From positions 930,001 to 994,000 of the forward strand of contig NC_089545.1 of NCBI RefSeq assembly GCF_040115645.1: a DNA stretch of 64,000 nt. Direction: 5' to 3'. Both the position numbers and the translations under genes were made by a program. The stretch is from Euwallacea fornicatus (Eukaryota; Arthropoda; Insecta; Coleoptera; Curculionidae). The notes under the pieces were generated by a model. That model was not told the origin of the DNA. It worked only from the letters and a program-made list of their open reading frames with translations, and ran no database searches. Each line of letters starts with the position of its first letter. Position 1 is the stretch's first letter. Shown in pieces: positions 53,501-64,000 of this stretch.

Positions 53501-56500
53501 GCGATTGTAGATTAGATTTCTTGAGTGACGGGACATCAGATTCGAACCTCCTTTGAATTTATCTATTGTGCCTCAACAGGACACTCGTGTGGGAGCTGCC
53601 ACGGATTCGTACATGGAAAATTGCAAATGTTTTTGAAATTTGTTGTTTTGATTTGTGGGAAAAACTTGACGTTGTGAAAATATTTACCACCCGACACGAC
53701 TTCCGGTTAGACCGGAAACCGACTGTTATTCCTTTGTTTTTTAATGGGACGTGGCAGTTTTTTTTTTTTAACTGAAAGTAGTTTTTTGCCGAAAAGGAAC
53801 GTGAATTTCATAATGCTGCGCAGGACCGATTCGCAACTGTTCTTGATTTATTTTGATTTTGACGATTTTTTCGGCACTCCTAGAGCTTTACTACAACTCC
53901 ATTGTCCACAAAGCTCTTTGATATGAATCGACGAAATCAATTTTAAAACACTGGGAAGCTAACGAGTTTTTTTTATGTAATTAAGAATTGAGAAATATAT
54001 TTGGAAAAGTTGTTGGAAAAAATTATTGCGGTTTAGAATTTTAAAATTCCAAAAAGTCATCTTTTCAAAAAGCTTCCTAAAATTATTTTTGCACCATTAG
54101 ATTGGTAGAAGAAATTAGGATATACATGCATCTTAGGTATAAAGAATGAATGCTTTCTGAGTAAATCGAAGAACACTCTAATCTGCTTTGTACTTTTTCG
54201 GTAACGGATACATCAGCATGCCTACTTACGACCAAGTTGCTCAAATTTTAATTTCGATCGATCCGTTCGGTTTTTCACACTGTTTCCAAAACAAAAATGC
54301 AAACTTCAAAAATACATTAAACTCGCCATTTTCCACATGCGGATTGTGTCGGCTCCCAAGGGCGAACCCTGCACACCCATCCCAGTTCATCTAGTCAATT
54401 TAATTACTTAAAAACCGCTAGATCAATGTACGGAACAACTTCATCTGGATAGTAATTTGTATGGAAATCGCGAGCCTGACCAATACCTCGATTATACGAG
54501 TGTTCCAGCGTTTTCAGAGTTGCCTTTAATTTCCAGACCTTTTATTTGTTATCGGTTCTACCTCTCTCAGAGGTTTTGAAGCTATCGATGAACCAGCAGC
54601 CGTCTGCTTTTAGTAAGTTTTGTTCGTTCTTCCCCCTTTCGCGGGGACCACCCCGTTTGCTGGATAATAGTTCCTCACGGAGTAAAAGGAGAACTGACAA
54701 CGTAATAAAGGATTTTTGGCACGTAATCAGTTTTTGGAAGGTGCGGTCTGCCTTTAGATCTTGGCGGCAGTCAAAACGTTTTAAAATAATATTTTACTTG
54801 ACAAATAAATGCTGAAAAATGATGATCAAGAAATGTGTAAAATTGCCGCAACAATTTCGGTTTGGTTTTACTTGTTTGCCGAGTTAGAAAATTGCATTGA
54901 TTTCGTAATTAGTGCTGAAATTAAACCCATTTGGTCACTCGTTCCGATCGAGAGGGCTGCAGTATTATTGGCTGAGGGTAAAAGATATATTTACATATCA
55001 TTTTACCACTGCGGCGATTCTCCCATCTTCTCCCTGCTCCCGTTTAACACGGATTTTTGACTAAATAGAATATTCACCTGTCGAATATCAAAACATCCAA
55101 TAAAGATATTATTTACAAACATGGCATAACTTTACTTCCCGGAACATAAACAATCTCCCTACTTCATAGACATGCTCGGAAATTAAATGTGTATCAAAAT
55201 ATTGCTCCCCACTTTTCAAAGCAAATTCGTTGCTGGCAACAAAAGCTTTACTGCTGAATCCACGTATGTCAGTCACGTATTTTATATAAGTTATTCCAGA
55301 GCTTCGAACAAGTAAAACTACTGGGTCGATCTTTAATGGTCGTCTATAAGTCCCTAGAGCTCAAGCTACTATATTGGCTTTTGTGTCCAGACCGTCCATA
55401 AGTGATGAGTTCGGTGCAATTTCCAACGCAAAGTTTTAATTAAGTTTCTTTGTGCCAGTTTAGGATTCTGCACTGATGGTAACAATTAAGGTGTGGAAAT
55501 GCTTTGTGACACAACAATCACTTGCAAGAAATACTTCTTGAAGTGTTTTTAATTAAAACGCTGCCTGCACTAATTTTTAAGCGAAGAATGCACGACTAAA
55601 TTGAGTAAACAAAGAAGGGGGTTTATTTTATTCTGGGAGTGTTTATGCAAATAACGTTCAGAGTAATTTAAGGGGACAATTTGGCAATCCATTTGGCGAA
55701 AGATTGAAAAAGCCTTTCCTGAGTTCCGATGGTTTGGAACTATTCCAAGAGCGAAAAGTTCGGTTTTTTGTCTCGTCCTTTTCTCTGTCCACCGAACGAA
55801 TAAGGTCAAATTTCCCTGCTCGCTGGTTATAGAAAATCAATTTGTGTAAGAGTAAGTGATGCTTGATGGTTTTATTCTTGAGGAAATTTAATTTCTCAAA
55901 CTAGAGATAAGCAGCACAGCACAGGATGGAGTCTTCAAATAGACTTCACTACTTGGATAACATGCCGAATGGTTGGTGATCGGAATAAACTACGGCGGCA
56001 ATCAACAAGTTCAGTAATCATAGAGCGCAGTTTTGATTGCAGGCACATGACTAGTATGCATCGTAGATTAGAGTCACGTGTAGAACTCAATAAAAAAAAC
56101 AAACAGGACTGACGAAGTCGGTGCAAAAAATTCCTCACAATAAAAACGCTGTTTGCGTCGTCCTGTAGCGAATCAAACCTCATCATTGTACATGATGATT
56201 TCACGTACGTGCGAAAGTTCCCAGCTCAATAGGAACTTATAACTTTTCGTCAGTTAAAAAAAAATCTATGTTCACAAAAAATCGCTGTTGAGTGTTAAAT
56301 GATTTAGACTGAATATACATTCCTCTGAAGGGCAAATCAGGGCGTATGGTAATCAAAAGGGAGCACATTTCCATATTCGAGTACTTTCTCGCTGGATTCG
56401 GGGAAAGGAAGGCGCCTTAGCATTGAGGGAAGTAATATTGGATAGCGTGGAATATGCACATTCCTTATTTTACTTCAATTTACTTTTAGTAATTCTGAGC

Positions 56501-57769
56501 GAATTGCTCTCAGACATATCTCACATCGAACATAGCTCTGCCACATTCTGAGTGGGTCGTTCAAGAGGCATTAATATTATATTTTTATAATTGAAAATTT
56601 TTTAAGCAGCACGAACTTTCCTCCGAACGACACTCCTCCTTACAAATTCCTGTAACTTTTTACTCCCTTTTGGTCTGCTAAAAAGCAACCCCATTTCATT
56701 ACCTAAACATTAACTTAAATTGTGTCTCTTATCAAAGTGAAAAATCACTTGGAACGGTGCAAAAGAAATCCTGGGAGAGGAAAATCTAATTAATAACGGT
56801 TATAAGGGCTTCCTATCGAAGTTTTTGTCCCTTCGTCCTCAGATGGCGTTTAAAAAATAAACTGCAAAGCCAGGCAGTTTTTGGTAAGAGGATAAGCGGT
56901 CGTCGTCAATAGAGCGTTTAATAGATTTTTTTTTTAAGGAAATGTTTGCCACTTTTGGTCTCATTCCGTCATAAAAGAGTCAATCGAGCTCTAAAATCTA
57001 TGGTTTTCTTCGCCAACGGAATAAGGCATCTCGAAAAACAACAATATTTACAATGAAGAGATAATATATTTATATCTGTTGAATATTTCATGGGATTTGA
57101 TGTATAGAATTCTACCCAAATTTCAAAGTTCTCTACTCGAGGCTGAATAAAGTAGAAATATGTATGTAAAGTTCGGCAGAGTCGCATTGTGTATTTGCTA
57201 GCTATTGATGCCTCCAGTCATCTGGAAACTTCGGGTAAACTTTAGCAAGAGATAATACAACTGATGATGCCGGTAGTAAAATAATTATTTACGTGTAAAC
57301 GGCTAAAAGAAGAAGATTACGCTCGCAGCTGAAATTTGACGCCCGATGAGAAGTAGAGGGTTTTTAATGGGTTAAGAAGGTAGTCGTTTTTTCAGCCCTT
57401 GGAACGTACAACTTTTGACACGCAAATGATATTTGTTAATGTTTTACGTGCGAGTAAAATAATGTTACATTTAGTTATTTGATTAAGAACGTTTGGGGCC
57501 CGTTACTATGAGGGACAGCCGCGGTTTCCTTTGTTCACTTAGATCTGTGTCTCTCCACGTTTCTGCAAGTCTAACCAGAATTTACCTGATTATAATTCCA
57601 ATTCATTATTAATTCAAATCTCTCAGGAATTGAGATCTCATTATTGTAGCATCGGAATTCGATGCGATATCAAATTCCAATACCAGAGTAAATGTGTGGT
57701 GGCGGTGGTTATATCTACGAAAGGAATCACAGTCACAAAGCTATAACTGTGTGTTAACCAAAATAGAAG
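50578..57769. other. 7 kb without a supported gene
   Basis: No domain recognised. The longest frame (52666-53025, - strand, 119 residues) has no family I know and is flanked by A/T runs. A GC-rich patch near 51100-51320 is listed separately. Confidence 0.5.
51185..51320 (+). promoter_or_regulatory. GC-rich promoter-like patch
   Basis: In an AT-rich region, CCAAT at 51193 is followed by GCGCTTCGCCGCTGTGCGG, a GAGGTGAGA donor-like site and TTCAGTT (51261), which fits an arthropod initiator. Similar CG-rich sequence lies at 50870-50925. No coding exon follows that I can name, so this may be a promoter of a gene outside the window or chance. Confidence 0.25.
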
Positions 57770-58110
57770 AACGGAGCGGAGCGAGGCTTGTCTCATCTCA
57801 GTGAGTGTTTTTGGGACTGCCCGGGTCCGCTTCTCACTCCTACCAACTACCCTGATTACTACCTGGGTTTCTCACCTCCGCTTGGTCACATCTGGGCGCC
57901 AGATGTCCAGAGGGTCGTTACTTTAATTCACAATATCTTCAAGGATGGGGACGCGGCGTTGTAAAACGAAAAGAACCGATGCATCAGTTCAAGAAAGCGC
58001 CGATGGTGAACTAAACCGCGGCTTGGTGTTACAACCCTACACTATCTTCATTCAAACTACACAATTTCCATGTATCTGCGTGTGTTTTAAAAACCCTGCC
58101 GCCCCCCTAT
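57770..58110 (-). mobile_element. possible LTR-retroelement remnant
   Basis: On the - strand TGGCGCCCAGATGTGACC (57901-57884) looks like a tRNA primer-binding site just inside a 5' LTR, and the sequence before it ends CCCTCTGGACATC. No second LTR and no gag or pol frame are seen, so only the junction is suggestive. Confidence 0.3.
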
Positions 58111-60566
58111 TTCTACAAGTGTAAACTTGAGATAAACATGTTGAGACACGCCGGCCTTAGAATCCAGGGGGAGGATGAAGAACGAAGAATGTTATTATGT
58201 TCGGTCGACAGTATCATAGGGGTGGCCACCCCTTTGTTTCTTTTTTTTTTTAAGAGCGGGCGTCTATCAGGAAAATTATTGTCAAAAAACTGTCGAACCG
58301 GTAAGACATACTGTGGAGGGGGATAATACTGTTGGAAATCTACTATATCCCATCCAGCATTGGGCGGCCTTTCTTGTTTGTTCTGCTTTTGACAATTTCA
58401 CGGAATAACTCGTTTTTTCAACAAAATTTGAGTGAAAAACCAAAATTTTGGCGCGGTTGTTTTTGAAATGGGGTGTCACTTAGCCCACGTCCTCCGTTTA
58501 AAAAACGAAGGGTTCGCAGCCCCTGGAATGTTGCCGATCGGCGTGTGAAATCTGTCTTTATTCTTCGTCTTCTTTTTCCATTGTAGAGTCGACGTGCGTC
58601 AGCGTTCTCAAGTCTAATTTGCGTCCGTAGAAATCTGGGGGTCGGCAAGTTTTTTAAAATACACCCGGTAGATTTCTAAGCTTCGCAATCATTGTAATAA
58701 CACCCACATACGTAACGTAATCCCCTAAAACGCAGATTCCATCTAATACATTTAAATGGACCTTTATTTTACCAGTTATCTCAGTCGGTTTCAAAATTGC
58801 TGTGCCGTTATGTAATAGTTAGAATTTTAATTTCGTGCCTGGTGCATTGTTGTAGGTATTTCGCTCGCATTTAATTGTTTCGCTTTGAGCAGAAACGAAA
58901 AAAGAATGTAAAATAATGCTAAATAACAATATTCAAATTGTCACACAAAACATTAGCATTTCCTGAATTATTCATAAGCTATGGGAGATTATAGCATTTA
59001 ATTATGAGATGTACAATTATTCTTCGTTTGGCCAACTGTCTAGGATTTTCAGCTGCAAAATTTATCATAGAGAATCGTACTACGTATAACTGAGGATTTA
59101 TTTCATACGTTTCATATGTACCTGCGAAACCATTCCGAATATAGCTTTCCAGATTTAGTGCCCTGCTATTGTTTTCAAGCAGTGGTGTAAAGCACTTTTG
59201 GCAAAGTTGGTAATATATTAGTCGGGATTTATTACTGAGCTATGGAGTTATCTATCGTGGGGTTAAAACTAAGGAAAACCTGGGAAAATAGTGTAGCTGG
59301 AAAAGTTGCTTTGTTTGCTGATGTTAAAGTTTTTTTTTACGGTTTTGAGCATTTATTAAAGCCTTAAAATGCCCAGAATCCGACACCTCAAAAGCTGCAG
59401 TTGACTGAGACAGGGGCATTTAACCATAAACAATTGGGTTTGATGGAAAATAAACATCAATAGAATTAAATTGAGTTTCCGTTTTTAGCGACGGTGCAAT
59501 TTAGTGTTTGAATTTGCTTATTTGTGTGCTTGTTTTTCCCCTCTAATTGCAATAAATTATCTGGATGTTTTGTTTTCTTCAATAATATATGAATCAATAA
59601 ATCATTTTTGTCGGATAGCAACTATCCTTGGGATATTCGAATGACCAATAACTACACATATTTCATTGACCGGAAAAAACAAATCGTTACTTCGTAGCAG
59701 TTATATGTATACGGAAATCCACTTGGCCATTTAAATGCTCGGAACAATTTATTTTCTATGATTTATTATTCCCATTCACTTAGTTCAAGAAGCCAGATTT
59801 ATTACCGTATCTGAAAATTTGAACCATTTGCGCATTTCGCTGCTCTCCGTGAACTTCCATCAAACTCGTTCGGAATTTAGCTGTTTGACAAATTCATTAG
59901 CTTACAATTAAGAAACAATCTTACTCCATATTTTCCGTTTTCTCCCTTGTCGCTTGCTCTTCAAAGGGCTTTTTATTGGCAAATGCTAAAAAAAAATTCC
60001 TGATATGAAACCATAATCTAAATATACCTCGAGTCAGGAAAGTAGACATTTTAAAAATTTCAAGGATTTATTGACTAAAGCTGAAACGGCAGTGACATAT
60101 CGCATGCAACGTAAATATAGAGAGCGAGCGATCTAAGGGCGCATTAATAAGTCAAAAAGGTTTCAGCTGTCCCTGAAGGTCTAATAAAATATTTGATGCT
60201 AATTAAACGGTATAAGCGTATGAGAGGCTCGTTCTAGTTCGAGGTCACTTCGATAAATAGAAACAGAAGAATTAGTACAGGTTGAGGTTCCCATAACTTA
60301 ATTGGGGCCGTGGTACATTTGGCAGTGGTAAAATTTCGGAAACTACATTGTAGCCTTCAGCTCCGAAGACACTGCCTCAGTTCAGCACACCTTTTACCCG
60401 ACTTTTCCTTTCCTGATGATAATACCTTGAGCGGATATTCGACACCGCCAAGTTAACAATTAGACGAGACAATTAAAAAGTGCCCAAATTCTGCCCCGGA
60501 AAATGTTAACTCGCCGCATTTCGGGAAATACCCGGTGGATCGTAATGGCTTCGTGGCCATGGAATA
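58111..60566. other. 2.5 kb without a supported gene
   Basis: No domain recognised; several short frames, none with an acceptor or family signature. Confidence 0.5.
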
Positions 60567-61780
60567 TACAGGGTGTCCGGTTGCGCGTAATCAGTCAGTA
60601 TTTTTTGGTACAGGAATTAGGGCAACTATGGTAAATGGCGCATTTGCGTGTTGAAGGATTAAATGAAGGCGTGTTAAACGTGACAGCAAAGGCAAACCGC
60701 GGGCACAATGACAAATCAATGGAAAGGTCCATGAATTTGCCCTACGTAGAAACTGGATCTGCCTTGTACAGGCGGCTTAAAATTAATGCTTTTACGATTA
60801 AACACGAAACCTGTCTAAAGTGCATTTTTTTTATAGAACACTCGGTGCATTACGATCAATCATGTTCCTACACATATTGCCCTAATAAATTCTGTTTTGC
60901 GTATCGTTTCGACGCGTGGAATTGTGCTGGTGTTTTTGCCGAAGGTAGCTCTGGAACGACGTCACAACGGTTGTAAACAAACCTATTGTCAACTGTTTAA
61001 ACAACTGTAAATCTTCGCGTCGAAGGTCTCGCGGCGAAACCACGAGTGATGGCGGAACTGCAATTTCTGCATTCAGCGTGAAAAATACAGTGGTTTTGGT
61101 CCCCAACAGAGACGCCGATAACAAAGTAAGTTTTATGAAGCTGTTTTAAAACAAAAATTTTATCCAGCGTTGTTATGCAACAGTCTGCATTTCTTTGCAT
61201 AGTTTTTAGTTTGGATCTTGCTACGTGTAACGAATTAGGGAGTGTGAGGAGGACGTAACGCTCAAATAACAAGGACAGATATATAATATGCATGTCTTCT
61301 ACAGACTTGGCTAACGGGTCAAAACCTGATAATAAGGGTGCATACGAGTTGAATAAAGACGGTGGTATGCGCGTATGCCTTTGAGTTGGTTATTTGTCAC
61401 AATTCGAGCACGGCCAGAGGTGTGACAATAAATATATGTTAATGATTTCACTGTGTTCCGTATAACTATACACAGTTTTTTGGTTTAAAATTTTATGTCT
61501 CTAGTGTTTATAATTTAATAATAATTCTTCATCTCTTCATTCTTCATCTAACCCTTTTGTACCAGTTTTTCATCTCCATCCCAAAAAGTAAAAGTTTCGA
61601 GACGCCACTGCTCGTATTTTATGTCGACTTTGAATTGATTCGATGCATGCTGTTCAAGTGTATGGCGCACACGCAGAAATCCAAATTACAAACTATTTGT
61701 AGGTAAGTTTATCTCGAACGCCATATTTTCGGTTAAGGAATTTTGGGTTAAGGGTGCAGTCGTGTCAGGGACACCCTGTA
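60567..61780. mobile_element. 1.2 kb element with mariner-type terminal repeats
   Basis: TACAGGGTGTCC at 60567 and its reverse complement GGACACCCTGTA ending at 61780 form 12-base inverted ends, like those of mariner-type elements. The inside has an open frame (60635-60976) and - strand frames, none with clear transposase motifs. Either a degraded or a non-autonomous copy. The ends are short, so chance pairing cannot be excluded. Confidence 0.45.
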
Positions 61781-64000
61781 CAGTGGCATAAATTCATATG
61801 AAATTCCTTCAATACTTAAATGACAAAACGGCCTCAGTGGCCACTGTAATTTCCCGCAGGTACACGTGGGGCATTTTCGGTAATTTTTTCCGAATTTTAT
61901 TCAGCCGCCGTGGAGGCGATTTTTAAAATGTTTCTCAGCTGCGACACGCACGAAAAACATCTAAAATTTATTAGACTTTTACATCTAAATTTTTATCCCT
62001 TTTTACACCCTTACACGGATACCCTCGGGACGCTCTTAAATACGGCAAAGCCCGGAGGATGACCTTTTCTACGACACTGCGCGGCTCCCTGCGGTCGTAA
62101 AAATTAAAACTTTGGAATTAGAAAAAATCTGAATAGCTCCCAACCCAAAACTATCTCAGTCCGGCCACACCGAAGGGATATTTTGATCGAACTCATAAAC
62201 GCTCATGATTAAAGCTGCAAAACGCAATTACAGCATGATACGCGTTAATCTCAATTTTCCAACGATGGCTTGATTACCTAGGAGGTATTTGATAGGATTC
62301 TAAACCTGATTACAGCGAAGCTAATTCGGCTACACAAAACAGAATTTTCATTCCTCTTTTGTGTACTGAACACACCCTCGGCTTCAAAAACATTTCAAAA
62401 GCATACAAGCATAGTTATCCGGCCAAAAGCATTTTTAATGCTCTCTCTATGAGTAAATCTTTTGTTTTCCGAGGTAGGAAAGCTGCAAATTTGCGGTTAA
62501 AATCGAATATTAAATTTTAGAATTGTGGGGAAATAGCAACGGAAATTCGGTATTCGCTAAGTGAAGTCTGACTGCGCAATTTTATACATTCTCTATAATA
62601 GCGAACGAATAAAATCCTTTTAAGGTTTCTTTGTAGATCCGTTTCAAAGGCAGTCACAATCCGGATATTCCATCGAATGTAAACATTGGAACACGGCTTG
62701 GTAGATTTTGTAGAGCTATGCTTCCACGTAATGGATTTATAGGCTCAAAAGTAGCATTTCAATGGTAATCTCGCGCATTCACCAAATTTCTCTCTTCGAG
62801 TGCCAGAACCCAAGCGCCACGCCTTTCGTAACAATAGTCTCACTAAGGAGAGTTAAGAGATTTCGCAATTAAGGGATGATGGAATGAGGATGATGGAATG
62901 GGATGAGGAAATCTCTATAAAGATCATCAACAATCTTCTTTCCAAGTCAGTTATCAAATGATTTCTTTAATCTCGATGGCTCTCTAATTTAACCAATTTC
63001 GCTCGAACGATTACTCAAGCACGGCATTCTTCATTAATTTTATTTTATTCGGTTTCCGATATCCAGGCGATGTCAGAAAGCGAAATAAAGGGAGACGAGA
63101 TTATTTTTATCTTGCGAGATATATCGGAACTTTTCCTTCTTGAGACTCCTTCCGCAATATCGAAGGAAAATTAGTTTATAGTTTCGATTATGACGGCGTG
63201 AAAAAAAGTTATCTTGGAGCCATAAAGGGTCTTGTCCTTTTATTCACGGCCTCAGCATGTTCCTCAATAAATCCCGTCGGCTAATAAATTTTACGTCATA
63301 GCCTTAACGTTTTTCCCTACAGGACTATTTTTATGACGTAAGTTGGCTCCTGCGGAGATTTCATTTGAACTTTCCAATTTCCATTGGCATGACGCTATCG
63401 GGATTTAACTGCTCGTTAATTTTATTTCCTGGTCCTTGCCTGACAAGCAATTGACATCCAAGTAAGAAACGAGATCCCTCGAATTTGATTTTCGGGTTTG
63501 TAAATGTAATCACATTCTGAGATCAGCTGGGGAATGAGTTCATTGGCGACCTTCTTTGAGCGTGATGAATTACGGCATTTGATAAGCCTTGCTGGCTTGA
63601 ATCGCATTTATTTTAATAGCTTTATCCATTAAAATGACGAAATGACTTAATGGCACGATATGGTCGAAGAGTTTTTGCTATTTAATGTCGAAATTGTTTG
63701 GAATAACCACCAGTAGTTTCTATTCCTAAATGCGGCATTGTTGCCTTTTTTGGCTTCAGAGTGAACCTATTTTTCTCCCAGACCAGTATTTCGGGAAATT
63801 ATATGGGATTTTGTGCGAAATTGCCGGGAGTTTTAATGCAATTGCTCGAGAATATTATGGAAATGTGTCAACCATTATGGGGTTTATGTTATTGTGCTTT
63901 CGTAACAATAGTTTACTCAACAATGCTCAAGAACACTCTAGTTTAGTCGCAGAAGGCGGGAATTTAATAGCTTTGAAAATGCGTTTTTAATGTTCATCTA
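61781..64000. other. right edge, no supported gene
   Basis: AT-rich with short frames only; a frame at 63730-63990 runs near the edge without recognisable content. Confidence 0.5.

Overview
The window is eukaryotic, AT-rich and intron-bearing, and almost certainly comes from an insect. The evidence is a mod(mdg4)-type array of FLYWCH zinc-finger terminal exons, two classical six-cysteine odorant-binding protein (OBP) genes, a Mediator subunit MED22 gene with GT-AG introns, and mariner-type transposon relics. The order cannot be fixed from the sequence; a beetle is a guess.

Positions 1-560 are a minisatellite with a 105 bp period. Positions 1567-42720 hold the main structure: 48 terminal-exon cassettes, numbered C1-C48 here, all on the + strand. 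Each has a 3' splice acceptor, one open frame with its own stop, and often a nearby AATAAA. Of the 48, 36 are intact FLYWCH fingers, one more FLYWCH finger (C37) has the wrong splice phase, six are FLYWCH pseudo-cassettes, two are intact BED fingers, one is a BED pseudo-cassette, and two encode DUF4806-like domains. Every intact cassette enters in the same phase: two bases after the AG complete a codon started upstream. This is the expected architecture for alternative 3' exons that all join one shared 5' BTB-coding part, as at Drosophila mod(mdg4), where cis- and trans-splicing produce dozens of isoforms. The shared 5' exons are not in this window. Neighbouring cassettes resemble each other most (C6-C8, C10-C11, C15-C16, C25-C35, C43-C44, C46-C48), which points to growth by local tandem duplication with continuing loss.

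Two OBP genes (33429-33928 and 35751-36763, both - strand, three exons each, same intron phases) lie inside the array, between C41 and C42, antisense to it. MED22 (43151-43998, - strand) ends the array tail to tail with C48.

Positions 44000-64000 contain no gene I can support. They hold a mariner relic (48760-49480), a possible tetraspanin pseudogene (50131-50577), a GC-rich promoter-like patch near 51200, a possible LTR-retroelement remnant near 57900, and an element with mariner-type ends (60567-61780).

Functional reading: each cassette would give the shared BTB protein a different C-terminal DNA- or protein-binding finger, so the array works as an interchangeable specificity library for a chromatin factor. 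The OBPs (secreted ligand carriers) and MED22 (RNA polymerase II Mediator head) look functionally unrelated to it.
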